A DNA stretch of 64,000 nucleotides from Spirosoma taeanense (GCF_013127955.1 NZ_CP053435.1:3162001-3226000), one strand, 5' to 3'; positions 1 through 9,274 are shown, counted from the stretch's first letter. The notes: generated from the letters alone by a model not told the origin. Numbers and translations: made by a program.

Positions 1-1267
1 GTGGCAGAATCAGGTCGGTCACTTTCAGCAGCAGCATCGACATGCCAAAGGCGAATACGGATACCAGTACCAGAGCGATCATGTGGTTAATGAACAGTGT
101 CGTCTGACCAAAGGCCAGTCCTTCGCCACCTTCGGCAACGGCCGAGTTCACACTGCGGCTGGCGAAGATACCCGTCATGATCATACCCACCATACCGCCA
201 ACACCGTGGCAGGGGAATACGTCGAGCGTATCGTCCAGCGTCGACTTCGAGCGCAGATGCGCTACGTAGTTGGACACCATCGCAGCCACCGTACCGATGA
301 AGATAGCCGTTGGCACCGTTACGAAACCAGCCGCCGGAGTGATAGCTACCAGACCAACTACCGCGCCGATACAGAAGCCCAGGGCCGATACCTTTTTGCC
401 TTTAGCCGAATCGAACAATACCCAGGCCAGACCCGCAGCCGCAGCCGCCGTGTTGGTTGTGGCAAAGGCCGAAGCCGCCAGCGAGGTTGCCCCTACCGCC
501 GAACCGGCGTTGAAACCAAACCAGCCGAACCACAGCAGACCCGTACCGAGCAGGACGAACGGAATGTTAGCCGGGGGAAAGAAGCTGGCTTCCAGATGCG
601 ATTTCCGGCGCTTCAGGTAAAGAGCGCCCGCCAGTGCAGCCCAGCCTGCTGACATGTGTACTACCGTTCCACCCGCGAAATCGAGGACGCCCAGCTTGAA
701 CAGGAACCCTTCGGGATGCCAGGTCATGTGCGCCAGTGGTGCGTATACAAACAGGCTGAACAAAATCATGAACAGCACGTAAGAGCGGAAGTTGATACGC
801 TCGGCCATCGAGCCGGTTACGAGAGCAGGTGTAATAACAGCAAATTTCAACTGGAAGAAAGCGAACACCACCAGCGGGATACTGGCAGCCAGCGACCAGG
901 GCTTACCATCCAGCACACCCTTGAACATGAAGTGGTCCATAGGGTTACCAATGAAACCGCCAACGGATGATCCAAAGGCCAGGCTATAGCCTACCACTAC
1001 CCACAGGACACTAATCACGCCCATTGCGATGAAGCTTTGCAGCATGGTCGAGATCACGTTTTTGTTGTTGACCATACCGCCATAGAAATACGCCAGGCCG
1101 GGCGTCATCAACAAAACGAGAGCGGTTGCTACGAGCATCCAGGCGGTGTCACCGGAGTTAATACCTTCCGTCACAATCTGCGTCGGAACACCATTGAAAC
1201 CAGGTAAAATGCCAAGGACAGCGACGATACCCAGCAGAATCAGAGGAACGTAATTAGGTTTTTGCAT
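1..1267 (-). CDS. amt: Ammonium transporter Amt (3' part beyond window)
   Basis: Integral membrane channel of the Amt/MEP/Rh family that conducts ammonium or ammonia across the inner membrane. The visible 422 codons read as an N-terminal segment followed by a long series of hydrophobic helices. The two pore histidines of the family are visible at about residues 204 (VVHMSAGW) and 354 (FPCHGVGG), and the GDTAWML and TPGLAYFYGG motifs sit near the N-terminus. The start is the ATG at 1267. The C-terminus runs off the window start. It lies 66 bp behind the porin gene on the same strand, so the two are probably one transcript. No GlnK/P-II gene is visible, though one could lie outside the window. 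Confidence 0.96.
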   Translation of the reverse strand, partial: MQKPNYVPLILLGIVAVLGILPGFNGVPTQIVTEGINSGDTAWMLVATALVLLMTPGLAYFYGGMVNNKNVISTMLQSFIAMGVISVLWVVVGYSLAFGSSVGGFIGNPMDHFMFKGVLDGKPWSLAASIPLVVFAFFQLKFAVITPALVTGSMAERINFRSYVLFMILFSLFVYAPLAHMTWHPEGFLFKLGVLDFAGGTVVHMSAGWAALAGALYLKRRKSHLEASFFPPANIPFVLLGTGLLWFGWFGFNAGSAVGATSLAASAFATTNTAAAAAGLAWVLFDSAKGKKVSALGFCIGAVVGLVAITPAAGFVTVPTAIFIGTVAAMVSNYVAHLRSKSTLDDTLDVFPCHGVGGMVGMIMTGIFASRSVNSAVAEGGEGLAFGQTTLFINHMIALVLVSVFAFGMSMLLLKVTDLILP

Positions 1268-1333
1268 GCGACTAGAGAGGTTTTTGTTGTACTGACTGTA
1301 AAGTATTTAAGTTAAGAAAACGAGATACGTAGG

Positions 1334-2542
1334 TTAGAACTTGAAGATGGCGGCCATACCGAGCGTAGTCTGGGATTTGGTCAGCGAACCATCGTTTTTC
1401 TCAAACTTGTCGCCTGAATAACTATCGATACGCAGCTCAGGCTTTAGCAGAACATGTCCGTCAGCTGCGGTTATGTTACCGGTCAGAGTCAGCGAGTTCA
1501 CAGTGGCCCCGTTACCGGCCGCGTCTGTCAGGGCACGGGCACCGTCTTTATTATCAAACACTTCGTAACGGGCACCAAAACCAAATTTGTCGGTGAAGGT
1601 ATAATTACCGTACAGCGCTACACCACTCCAGCTCCGGGTCGTTGCCGGACCGCCATACCCCTGATAATCCCCTTTCTGGGAGCCCTTGGCTGCATTCAGC
1701 CCGAGGAAAAACCTGGACGTGATCTGGTACGTCGTTGTCAGGTCAAAAAGCGAATAGTTCGCATCGTCGGCGGCTACTCCGTTCGCATCTTTGGAGGCTT
1801 CATTCGAGACGATCGCATTCAGGTAGACATTCCAGCCCGATACAGGCGATACAAAGAATTGACCAATCAGCCCTTTCTTTTTGTTGTTATCGAACAGATT
1901 ATCGACGTTGTTCACTACGCCCAGCATCAGGTAAACCCGATCGCTGAAGGAGTATTGGCCTTTCAGGCCGATGTGGTAAAAGGGGCCGTTGTTGAACAGG
2001 TTCGACAGTGAGTAGTTGTAGTTGACGGGTGCGTCAATGACTTCGTAGCCGATGTGCGTACCAAACTGGCCAGCGGTAAAGGAAAGTTTAGGCGTAGCCT
2101 TAAGGGTAATATACGCCTGCTTTATAGCCAGGGCGGTCGATCCCGCTCCCAACGGACCTACAAAATTACCGTAGTTGCCCAGATCAGAATAGGGACCGAA
2201 AGTTAAATCCATGACGGCATCCACCTTATCGGCCGAATAAACTGCTTTAGCCTGAATCAAACCAATACCGAACTGCCCAGCCCGCTGATCGAACGCCCGT
2301 GCGTTGCCAACGCCTTCACCATTTAGTCCCAGGTTCGACTGGCTTTTGGGATTATTGAAATTACCAAAATAGTAAGTATCCATATAGCCCGAGAAAGTGA
2401 ATTTTCCCGTAGCTGCCGGTTCAGAAACAACGGTTGTGACGGCAGGGTCTACCGTTTTCTTCATAGCCACGCCTGTAGTATCCTGTGCATTTGCGGCCAG
2501 AGTTACAAGCGAAGGAATTAGCAGTAAATATTGCTTTTTCAT
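1334..2542 (-). CDS. Outer-membrane beta-barrel porin next to amt
   Basis: Exported protein of about 402 residues with a clean signal peptide (MKKQYLLLIPSLVTLAANAQ) and alternating beta-strand sequence, ending in a C-terminal phenylalanine (AAIFKF) as is usual for outer-membrane barrels. It is probably a passive porin paired with the ammonium transporter directly downstream; in Bacteroidota such barrels often precede amt. The frame can be opened at 2593, but that start lies inside the predicted promoter (2591-2621), so the ATG at 2542, which begins the signal peptide, is chosen. Substrate is not readable from the sequence. Confidence 0.85.
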   Translation of the reverse strand: MKKQYLLLIPSLVTLAANAQDTTGVAMKKTVDPAVTTVVSEPAATGKFTFSGYMDTYYFGNFNNPKSQSNLGLNGEGVGNARAFDQRAGQFGIGLIQAKAVYSADKVDAVMDLTFGPYSDLGNYGNFVGPLGAGSTALAIKQAYITLKATPKLSFTAGQFGTHIGYEVIDAPVNYNYSLSNLFNNGPFYHIGLKGQYSFSDRVYLMLGVVNNVDNLFDNNKKKGLIGQFFVSPVSGWNVYLNAIVSNEASKDANGVAADDANYSLFDLTTTYQITSRFFLGLNAAKGSQKGDYQGYGGPATTRSWSGVALYGNYTFTDKFGFGARYEVFDNKDGARALTDAAGNGATVNSLTLTGNITAADGHVLLKPELRIDSYSGDKFEKNDGSLTKSQTTLGMAAIFKF

Positions 2543-2590
2543 ACAGATAATTTGGCAGAGTATAAGAGAAGACTGTGGTTTGTTCAGGGA

Positions 2591-2621
2591 CAAATTTTAT
2601 GAGATAATTTATCTTACGCAA
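2591..2621 (-). promoter_or_regulatory. Candidate Bacteroidota promoter for porin-amt
   Basis: On the minus strand there is TTG (-33) at 2619-2621, a 19-nt spacer, then TAAAATTTG at 2591-2599, one extra base away from the TAnnTTTG -7 consensus. It would start transcription about 40 nt before the ATG at 2542. Pattern match by eye only. Confidence 0.4.
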
Positions 2622-2818
2622 GAGATTTGCTTTCAGATAATGCTATTTTTAATGGTTTAATGCAATTTTGTTTAAAATGTGATAATTATTAAAGCCATAA
2701 TACACTAAAACGCATATAATTTTTCTTCTCAATTAAATTCTGATTATTTCTTATTTTGCCAAATAAAATTTTTCTATAAACAAACAGTAAACCGCGGCTA
2801 CTAAAACGGTTAAATACA

Positions 2819-2852
2819 AAAAAGCCTGTCCAATGAATTGGACAGGCTTTTT
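2819..2852 (-). terminator. Intrinsic terminator of the ferredoxin gene
   Basis: Perfect 10-bp stem (GCCTGTCCAA at 2824-2833 with its complement at 2838-2847), tetraloop TGAA, flanked by A- and T-runs on both sides, so it could work in both directions. It lies about 20 bp behind the ferredoxin stop codon. Confidence 0.85.
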
Positions 2853-2873
2853 ATTCCTGAATGAAGATAGAAA

Positions 2874-3224
2874 TCAGGCTTCGGCGTGCAGCCAGGCTTT
2901 TTTAGCCAGCAGTGTTTCTTCATCCTCTACGTGTTCAGGGTCCGGAACACAGCAATCGACCGGACAAACGGCCGCGCACTGCGGTTCTTCATGGAAACCC
3001 ATACATTCAGTGCATTTATCACTCACAATGTAATAGAACTCATTAGAGACCGGGCTTTGCGGTGCCTTACCGCTCACGACCGTACCGTCGCCGAAATCTA
3101 CTTCGGTCAGTTCGGTTCCTCCGCCCCAGGTCCATTCGACGCCACCTTCATAGATAGCGGTGTTGGGGCATTCGGGTTCGCAGGCACCACAATTGATGCA
3201 CTCGTCGGTGATCATGATTGCCAT
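2874..3224 (-). CDS. 2[4Fe-4S] ferredoxin, Alvin type
   Basis: Small soluble electron carrier of 116 residues. The first cluster motif has C9, C12, C15 and C19 followed by proline. The second has C71, C74, C83 and C87-P, with eight residues between C74 and C83; such an insertion is typical of the Allochromatium-type dicluster ferredoxins. The stretch between the two motifs is long and acidic. It is divergent to the LuxC-like acyl-CoA reductase with a 135-bp gap; the reductase could be a functional partner, but that is inference. A well-formed promoter sits at 3277-3307 and a strong terminator follows the stop. Confidence 0.93.
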   Translation of the reverse strand: MAIMITDECINCGACEPECPNTAIYEGGVEWTWGGGTELTEVDFGDGTVVSGKAPQSPVSNEFYYIVSDKCTECMGFHEEPQCAAVCPVDCCVPDPEHVEDEETLLAKKAWLHAEA

Positions 3225-3276
3225 GAGCAGTACAGTTTTATAAAATCGTAAAAAATGTTCCCTGTAGAATGAACAA

Positions 3277-3307
3277 CAAATATAACTATTTAAAGGTTAG
3301 CGCCAAA
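3277..3307 (-). promoter_or_regulatory. Consensus -33/-7 Bacteroidota promoter for ferredoxin
   Basis: On the minus strand TTTG (3304-3307), exactly 19 nt, then TATATTTG (3277-3284), a full match to the TAnnTTTG -7 box. The predicted leader before the ATG at 3224 is about 45 nt. Confidence 0.65.
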
Positions 3308-3359
3308 CTAAAATTTAATCACTTCCGTTGATGGGTCATTACTACTGTTTATACTATAC

Positions 3360-4409
3360 ATGCTGCAATCAGAACGCCTGCAAACGTTCGTGGCCCTGGG
3401 CGATTATCTTCGCTCAGCCAACGCTCAACCTGAATTAAACGAAATTGCCCACCGGGCCTATCTGAAAAATAACTGGTTTACGCCTGACAATACATTAAAT
3501 GCGCTGCAAGCCATTGCCCAGGAATTTCTGGCAACCGATAAACTAACTGCATGGGTCAATCAGTACCGGGCCGAGCCTGAAACAGCCCGCACCGTCGGTG
3601 TCGTAATGGCAGGTAATATCCCGGCAGTTGGCTTCCATGATCTGCTTTGTGTGTTAATGAGCGGCCATACGCTGCTGGCCAAAACAAGCTCTCAGGATTT
3701 TGTACTTATCCATTATTTAATACAAAAAATAAAGGACATCAATCCTGCCTTTGCCGATCGGATTGAGGAAGCTGAGCGGCTCAATAAGGCCGAAGCATTC
3801 ATTGCTACAGGTAGTAACAATACAGCACGCTATTTTGATTATTACTTCGCAAAGAAACCAAACATCATTCGCCGGAACCGCACCTCGGTTGGGATTTTGA
3901 TGGGCGAAGAGACAGATGAGGAGTTCCTGAAACTGGGGCATGACATCTCCGATTATTACGGATTAGGCTGCCGGAATGTTTCGACTTTGTTGGTTCCCGA
4001 GGGACCGAATGGCGAAGCCTATAGTTTTACGCCCCTGCTCCGGGCGCTGGAACCGCAGGCCAGTACATACCTCAATAACCATAAGTATCAGAACAATTAC
4101 GACTATAACAAGTCGATTTATCTGATTAATACCGTGCCACACCTCGACAACGGTTACCTGCTGCTGACCGAAAACAGCGGTCTCGTCTCTCCGATCTCGG
4201 TCGTTTATTATCAGACCTATCGAACGCTGGACGACGCCAGGACCTGGCTCACCGCCCATGCCGGGCAGATTCAGGTTGTGGCCTCGGCACAGTCCAGTTC
4301 AGGGCATGCGTGGTACCCTGACAGCGTTGCCTTTGGCCAAACGCAGCGACCCGGCCTCACTGACTACGCCGATGGCGTCGATACGATGGCATTTCTGAGT
4401 AAGTTATAG
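3360..4409 (+). CDS. LuxC-family acyl-CoA reductase
   Basis: NADPH-dependent reductase of the aldehyde-dehydrogenase fold that would reduce a fatty acyl thioester to an aldehyde. Length 349 residues fits the short LuxC-like proteins of Bacteroidota. Features seen: MAGNIPAVGFHDLL around residues 83-96 in the cofactor-binding region, ATGSNNTARYFDYYF around 149-163, and the likely catalytic cysteine C204 in GLGCRNVS. The ATG at 3360 is the first in frame. No luxD/luxE gene is near, so bioluminescence is not suggested; the physiological aldehyde is unknown. It ends in a 15-bp hairpin shared with the convergent esterase gene. Confidence 0.85.
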   Translation: MLQSERLQTFVALGDYLRSANAQPELNEIAHRAYLKNNWFTPDNTLNALQAIAQEFLATDKLTAWVNQYRAEPETARTVGVVMAGNIPAVGFHDLLCVLMSGHTLLAKTSSQDFVLIHYLIQKIKDINPAFADRIEEAERLNKAEAFIATGSNNTARYFDYYFAKKPNIIRRNRTSVGILMGEETDEEFLKLGHDISDYYGLGCRNVSTLLVPEGPNGEAYSFTPLLRALEPQASTYLNNHKYQNNYDYNKSIYLINTVPHLDNGYLLLTENSGLVSPISVVYYQTYRTLDDARTWLTAHAGQIQVVASAQSSSGHAWYPDSVAFGQTQRPGLTDYADGVDTMAFLSKL

Positions 4410-4428
4410 CAGTTTTTACAGAAGTTTA

Positions 4429-4470
4429 AAACGGGGAGGAGAAGCTAGTAACGACTTTTCCTCCCCGTTT
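4429..4470. terminator. Convergent bidirectional terminator
   Basis: Fifteen-pair stem (AAACGGGGAGGAGAA at 4429-4443 against 4456-4470, one G-U pair) with a 12-nt loop and T-runs on both strands. It lies between the acyl-CoA reductase and the minus-strand esterase, whose stop codon touches position 4470. Confidence 0.8.
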
Positions 4471-6194
4471 CAGTATCGCCAGCTTTTCAAATCAGCCCCT
4501 TTGGGTGCCGACTGTTCAATCCGCCGGAGAATTTTGTCGACGTACATTGTATTGTAGCGCAGGCGGCTAATGTAGTTCGGTTGCGTAGGATCGCCATTCC
4601 AGCAGTGTTCGGCCCGGTCGCCGTAAGCGACTTCGCTGCTGGCCGATGGATTCTGAACACTCTTCAGAAAATCCTCCATCAGGTACACCGCATTGTTGAG
4701 GTAGTAGTTATCCATGTCGCCACAGTAAATGTGAATCTTGCCGGCGACTTTTGGGCCCAGCGTCTTCCAGTCGCGCCGAAGAATGTGCAGCAGATCGTAA
4801 TGCTCACGCCAGTATTCAGCAACAGTCGCGTCAATATCGCCGGTCAGCTTGTTCCAGATGCGTTTCGGATACCCGTCCGGTCCAACCGGCGAATAAACTG
4901 CCTCCCAGATATCGAACTGATCGCCCGAACGGCTATGGGTACCCATCACCAGTTCACGATGGTTTGTTTCTTCGAGCGTGCATTTGACCTGCCCGAGGTA
5001 ATTGCGCTGGCCGGGCCGGGGTGTCCGCCGAAACGGTCCTTCCGAGTAATACGCATTCTTATCTTTATACAGGTTAAAGACGGTATAAGCGTCGAACGCA
5101 ATCGGGTCAGGGCAGGCCGCAAAGCAGCCGTTGAATGCATCGGGATAGAACACCTGCGCAGCCAGGGCCTCCCAGCCACCCGTTGAGCCACCATACGTAA
5201 ACCGCGCCCAGCCCTGCCCAATACCACGGAACTGCCGTTCAATTTCCGGCAGCAGTTCATACATAATGGCGTCGCCGTACGGTCCCAGATTCGCCGAATT
5301 GACGGCGTAGGAATCGTCATAATACGGATTGGCGTGCTGAATTTCGACGATCAGCATCCGCGGAAAATCCTTGCCTGTCCATTTCTTGTAAAAATCATAG
5401 GCCTCCTGCGCCACAATTTTCTTGTAACCATATAGTTTAAACCGTTCGATATAATCGGTCGTATCCATATTGGCGGGCGGGGGTGTTTCGCTGAAGCCCG
5501 AAAAATCGTCGGGAAAGTGACCATGAAACAAACAGAGCGGGTAACGGGCCTCCGGGTGCTCGTCGAAACCAGCGGGCAGCAGAACGTGAGCCCCCAGGAA
5601 CATGGGGCGGCCCCAGAACTCGGTCAGTCGTTTGCTCTGAATGTTGATGTGCTTAATGAATTTCGTGTCTTTCGGCTCCGGTATCGGCGGATTCACCTGA
5701 TCCAGGAGCACGGCAATCGCCTGCCGTGAGCCAGGTTTAAGGCTGATTTTCTGCGGTTTGCTGAACAGGTTGCCAGGGGCCGTCCGCCAGTTCTGGCCTT
5801 CGCCCCGATCCATTGGCAGCTTGACCGTATGCCCGTCTTTCCGTTTAAACGTTTCGTATTTGTGCAACACTGCCTGTACGTAATAGTCGCCGGGTTTCAG
5901 ATTCCGCAAACTCCGCTCAGGATACCCAAACACCGAAGCGTCAATGAGCGCGGCCTGCCCCGGCTTCAGTCCGTTGACATCCACGCCGAAGATCTGCGCG
6001 GTTTCGACGGCATCGCTGACCTGCAACCGTGGTTCTGTCTTGTCAGTTTTGGCGATGATGAGCAGCACCCGGCCATCCAGGGGCTGGCCACTTTGCGAAG
6101 CCGGAAAGGACACTGAAAACGTAGTCTGGGCCCGGACGATGCTAGGGAGCAAACAAATCAGAACGAGAAACGGTATCTGGTAGCGCATGGCCAT
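4470..6194 (-). CDS. Exported esterase with enterochelin-esterase-like fold
   Basis: Secreted or periplasmic alpha/beta hydrolase of 574 residues. Signal peptide at 1-23 (ends in VRAQ). Residues about 24-170 form a beta-rich domain, and the hydrolase domain starts near 190 (GAHVLLPAGFD, then LFHGHFPDD). The nucleophile is S337 in GGSTGG; a histidine near the C-terminus (RAEHCWNGD) probably completes the triad. This is the putative-esterase family (PF00756-like), which includes enterochelin and xylan-ester esterases; the real substrate is unknown. Either ATG of MAMRY could be the start. Confidence 0.8.
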   Translation of the reverse strand: MAMRYQIPFLVLICLLPSIVRAQTTFSVSFPASQSGQPLDGRVLLIIAKTDKTEPRLQVSDAVETAQIFGVDVNGLKPGQAALIDASVFGYPERSLRNLKPGDYYVQAVLHKYETFKRKDGHTVKLPMDRGEGQNWRTAPGNLFSKPQKISLKPGSRQAIAVLLDQVNPPIPEPKDTKFIKHINIQSKRLTEFWGRPMFLGAHVLLPAGFDEHPEARYPLCLFHGHFPDDFSGFSETPPPANMDTTDYIERFKLYGYKKIVAQEAYDFYKKWTGKDFPRMLIVEIQHANPYYDDSYAVNSANLGPYGDAIMYELLPEIERQFRGIGQGWARFTYGGSTGGWEALAAQVFYPDAFNGCFAACPDPIAFDAYTVFNLYKDKNAYYSEGPFRRTPRPGQRNYLGQVKCTLEETNHRELVMGTHSRSGDQFDIWEAVYSPVGPDGYPKRIWNKLTGDIDATVAEYWREHYDLLHILRRDWKTLGPKVAGKIHIYCGDMDNYYLNNAVYLMEDFLKSVQNPSASSEVAYGDRAEHCWNGDPTQPNYISRLRYNTMYVDKILRRIEQSAPKGADLKSWRY

Positions 6195-6525
6195 GCTTCA
6201 GGTTGATGGTTTGTGGGTAAGATAGCAATTTGCCAGAACATGCGTCAAGTATGTTCCCTGAAACAAAAGCGGCCACCCCGAAGAAGTGGCCGCCCGTCAT
6301 AGTTGGATAGTAAGCAGAAGTACGTTCTCGGTTAATCAGAGAGTCCGGACAGAAAAGTGGAGCCGAAAACTAACGCTTTGACTTTTTCAGCGGGAAACTT
6401 CCTGAGTAAACGGTAATGCGCTCGACTCATACACAGGATTAGTCGCGCCCGGAAGCCCGGTCGGAAACACAAGCGCCCGGCAGCATTGGATGCTGCCGGG
6501 CGCTTAGCCGGAAATCAATCCAGAA
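6195..6525. other. Intergenic stretch, 331 bp, with two hairpins
   Basis: No gene is seen. An 8-bp hairpin (GCGGCCAC with its complement) lies at about 6269-6293. The strong GH16 terminator lies at 6471-6505. The region upstream of 6194 must hold the promoter of the esterase gene, but no clear box was found. Confidence 0.6.
6471..6505 (-). terminator. Perfect 16-bp hairpin behind the GH16 gene
   Basis: AAGCGCCCGGCAGCAT (6471-6486), loop TGG, exact complement 6490-6505. It lies 20 bp behind the GH16 stop. The following T-tract on the minus strand is interrupted (CTTGTGTTTCC), so termination is likely but not textbook. Confidence 0.7.
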
Positions 6526-7383
6526 CTACTGGTACACCCGAACGTAATCCACCTCCATCCGGCGTGGCCAGATGGTTTCGTCCACGCCTTTCTGTCCACC
6601 CCAGTTTCCGCCGACGGCCAGGTTCAGTATCAGGTAGAACGGCTGCGCAAACGGCCACTGCGCTTCTGAACTGCCCAGCACCGATCGTTGTACCGTATAG
6701 TATTTGGTATCATCCACAAAAAAATCGATCTGGTCGGGCGTCCACTCGATCGCGTAAAGATGAAAGGCGCTCGTTGCGTCCTTAACCAGGATGGTCTGGC
6801 CTTTCTGCGTTCCCTTCACGTGGTTGTAAGCCTCCGTATGGATGGTTCCGTGCACAGCGCCCTCATCGTAGCCAACGTGTTCCATGATGTCAATTTCGCC
6901 ACCTTTAGGCCAGCCAGCACTCGAAACGTTCTTCCCCAGCATCCAGACGGCCGGCCAGGTACCGCGCCCGGCGGGTAGCTTGGCCATGGCCTCAACGCGG
7001 CCATACATCCAGGTAGCTTTGTTACGGGTCAGGAGCCGGGCCGACGTATAGTTCTTACCCTGATAGGCTTCTTTACGGGCTTCAATGATGAGTTTGCCGT
7101 TTTCAACCCGGGCATTATCGGGCCGACGGTTGGTGTAAAACTGCAACTCGTTATTGCCCCAGCCGCTGCCGCCCACTTCATAGCCCCACCTGGTTGAATC
7201 GGGCAGACCGTTTCTGTCAAATTCATCGGCCCAGACGAGCTTGCGGCTGGCTGGCGCGGCTGTCGAACTGACCGGAGACGTAACGCTTACGGGGGTCTGG
7301 GTAACCAGCGAGATCGGATCTGCTTTGCAGGCCAGCAAAATCGCCAGGCCCAGCGACGTAAACAGAGAAAGTTTCATTTGCAT
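6526..7383 (-). CDS. GH16 family glucanase lipoprotein (laminarinase-like)
   Basis: Glycoside hydrolase of family 16, expected to cut beta-1,3(-1,4)-glucans at the cell surface. From the ATG at 7383 the protein has 285 residues. The N-terminus is a lipoprotein signal with lipobox LLAC (cysteine at about 19), then a Ser/Thr/Pro linker, then the lectin-like GH16 domain starting near LVWADEFDRNG. The catalytic signature GEIDIMEH is present with nucleophile E163, D165 and acid/base E168. The C-terminus RRMEVDYVRVYQ is the usual end of the family. The frame opens upstream to 7467, but that would overlap the esterase gene and hide the lipoprotein signal. It lies 32 bp behind the esterase gene, so probably one transcript. 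Confidence 0.93.
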   Translation of the reverse strand: MQMKLSLFTSLGLAILLACKADPISLVTQTPVSVTSPVSSTAAPASRKLVWADEFDRNGLPDSTRWGYEVGGSGWGNNELQFYTNRRPDNARVENGKLIIEARKEAYQGKNYTSARLLTRNKATWMYGRVEAMAKLPAGRGTWPAVWMLGKNVSSAGWPKGGEIDIMEHVGYDEGAVHGTIHTEAYNHVKGTQKGQTILVKDATSAFHLYAIEWTPDQIDFFVDDTKYYTVQRSVLGSSEAQWPFAQPFYLILNLAVGGNWGGQKGVDETIWPRRMEVDYVRVYQ

Positions 7384-7415
7384 AGGCAATAAAGCGTTTC
7401 CGGCGGCTTTCCTCC

Positions 7416-8297
7416 TTATGGATGACCAAAGGCCCAGGTCAGGAAGTCCGGCATGACGGCGCTCCACGTTTCCTGGTTATGCTTGCCGCCAACCACTTCT
7501 ACGTACCGGATTGCCGTTTCGCGGGCGTAGCCTTTCCGAACCAGCTCGTCAATCAGATCGGTGGTATCGTCAATGGCGTCAATGATTCCGTTATTGTTAC
7601 GGTCACTGGTTTCATCTTCGGTGCCGGCTTCGAACCAGAACCGAAGCGACTCATGATGCGAACCCTTCCGAACCAGATCGTGCATGATCCGGTCGGTTTC
7701 GTCGCGGTAACCGTCCTCGGTACTTTTGCTGCGCCACCAGAACGAGCCGGAGAAGACGCCTGCCCGGCTGAAGTGCTCGGGATGATGAAAGACCAGATCA
7801 AAGGCCGACAGCCCGCCGAGCGAAAAACCGGCAAAAACCGACTGCGCCGGATCAGTACTGACGCGGTAGTGTTTGCTGACGTAAGGCAGCAGTTCCGTCA
7901 GGACAAAATCGGTATAGAGTCCGGCCTTGCTGCCGCGGTGCATATAGTCGGCGCGGGCGGCCGTGCCATACTCCTGAATCCGGTCGCCAGCGTGAATAGC
8001 CACCAGCACAAACGGTTTAATCGCCCGTTCGCGATAGAGGGAGTCAAGCACGGCCCGCATGTGCAGGCGGGGCAAATCCTGCCCGTCATTCAAATACAGA
8101 ACCGGATACCGGGTGGTGGAAGTATCGTAGTCCGGAGGCAGAACAACGTCTAAATGAACCGTTCGCTTTAGTGGAACGGAATACAGCGAATCGTCGCGCC
8201 GGACCGTTACAGTCGAGTGGCCGACGCCAATCAAGGCCGGAGAATTTTCAGCCATAAGCGCAAAACAGATCAACAATAGATAAATCACAAGATGCAA
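7416..8297 (-). CDS. Exported alpha/beta-hydrolase esterase
   Basis: Putative esterase of 293 residues with an N-terminal hydrophobic signal (about residues 2-15), a VVLPPDYD...YPVLYLNDGQD entry to the hydrolase fold near 50-75, nucleophile S159 in GFSLGG, and a late histidine in GGKHNQETW. A DRNNNGIIDAIDDT segment looks like a calcium-binding loop. It shares an operon with the GH16 glucanase downstream, which suggests a role in taking substituents off polysaccharides, though this is inference. It is divergent from the esterase at 8401 with about 100 bp between them. Confidence 0.8.
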   Translation of the reverse strand: MHLVIYLLLICFALMAENSPALIGVGHSTVTVRRDDSLYSVPLKRTVHLDVVLPPDYDTSTTRYPVLYLNDGQDLPRLHMRAVLDSLYRERAIKPFVLVAIHAGDRIQEYGTAARADYMHRGSKAGLYTDFVLTELLPYVSKHYRVSTDPAQSVFAGFSLGGLSAFDLVFHHPEHFSRAGVFSGSFWWRSKSTEDGYRDETDRIMHDLVRKGSHHESLRFWFEAGTEDETSDRNNNGIIDAIDDTTDLIDELVRKGYARETAIRYVEVVGGKHNQETWSAVMPDFLTWAFGHP

Positions 8298-8400
8298 AGT
8301 AGCTAATTTTTTCGGCTCATTGCCCCGCCCCTTTTGCCGTTACGTGTGAATTCCTCTATTTTCAGCCGAATTTTCAACGTTACTCTAACCAGACACCATT

Positions 8401-9105
8401 TTGCAGGAAGACTATCGCAGGTGGTACTCACACCACCTCGGCCGCGACATTGAAATGCTGGTTTATGGCAACTGGGGCTACCCGGTCGTTCTGTTTCCAA
8501 CGTCAATGGGCCGTTACTATCAGTATAAAGATTTCAGCATGATCGAGACCGTCCGCTGGTTTGTCGAGACGGGTAAGGTCAAACTGTATTGCATTGACAG
8601 CATTGATCGTGATAGCTGGTACGCCAAACACCTGCACCCCGGCACCCGTATCTGGAATCATGTCCTGTATGATCGGTTTCTGCACGAAGAACTGGTGCCC
8701 GGCATTCAGCGCGAGTGCAACGTACAGAAGATTGGCGTGGCGGGCGCGTCCTTCGGCGGCTATTATGCGCTCAACTTCGCCTTTCGGCATCCCGAACAGG
8801 TGGGGCATCTGCTGACTATGGGCGCAGCCTTCAACATCCGGTCGTTTCTGGGGGGATATTACGACGAGAACGTTTATTTCAATAACCCGCCCGACTTCAT
8901 GCCGAATGCGCACAATGACGATTTCTACCGCATGAATATTGTGCTGGGCACTTCGGAATACGATTTCTGCAAAGGCAGTAACTACCAGATGTCGGAGATT
9001 CTGAACCGCAAGGGCATTCGGCACCGGCTCGACGTAATGCCCTGGGGCGATCATGACTGGCCGGTCTGGAAACAGCAGTTTCCGACGTATCTGAGTATGA
9101 TCTGA
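8401..9105 (+). CDS. Cytoplasmic esterase-family alpha/beta hydrolase (TTG start)
   Basis: Compact hydrolase of 234 residues without a signal peptide. The entry strand is EMLVYGNWGYPVVLFPTS, the nucleophile is S117 in GASFGGYYAL, and the C-terminal histidine lies in WGDHDWPVW. No in-frame ATG lies near the conserved N-terminus; TTG at 8401 gives LQEDYRRWYSHHLGRD, which looks complete. It belongs to the putative-esterase group; substrate unknown. It is the third esterase within 5 kb but faces the other way and is not exported. Confidence 0.82.
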   Translation: MQEDYRRWYSHHLGRDIEMLVYGNWGYPVVLFPTSMGRYYQYKDFSMIETVRWFVETGKVKLYCIDSIDRDSWYAKHLHPGTRIWNHVLYDRFLHEELVPGIQRECNVQKIGVAGASFGGYYALNFAFRHPEQVGHLLTMGAAFNIRSFLGGYYDENVYFNNPPDFMPNAHNDDFYRMNIVLGTSEYDFCKGSNYQMSEILNRKGIRHRLDVMPWGDHDWPVWKQQFPTYLSMI

Positions 9106-9274
9106 CGGAGGATGCCGGATTGATTTTCCCGAAGATTATCCGGCTTACGTAGAACATCTTCCGAAAACATTGTTGTACTGAAAACCGGCCGATCATAACC
9201 GGCTGCAGGACAAATCAGGGTTGTGCTCTGTTTACCGTAACTAGCTAACTCGCCCGAAACAAGTCTTACAACTC

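Noticed and set aside
83-989. Plus-strand reading frames over the first kilobase
   Set aside because: They are antisense to the amt coding sequence, rich in Arg/His with no protein-like pattern.
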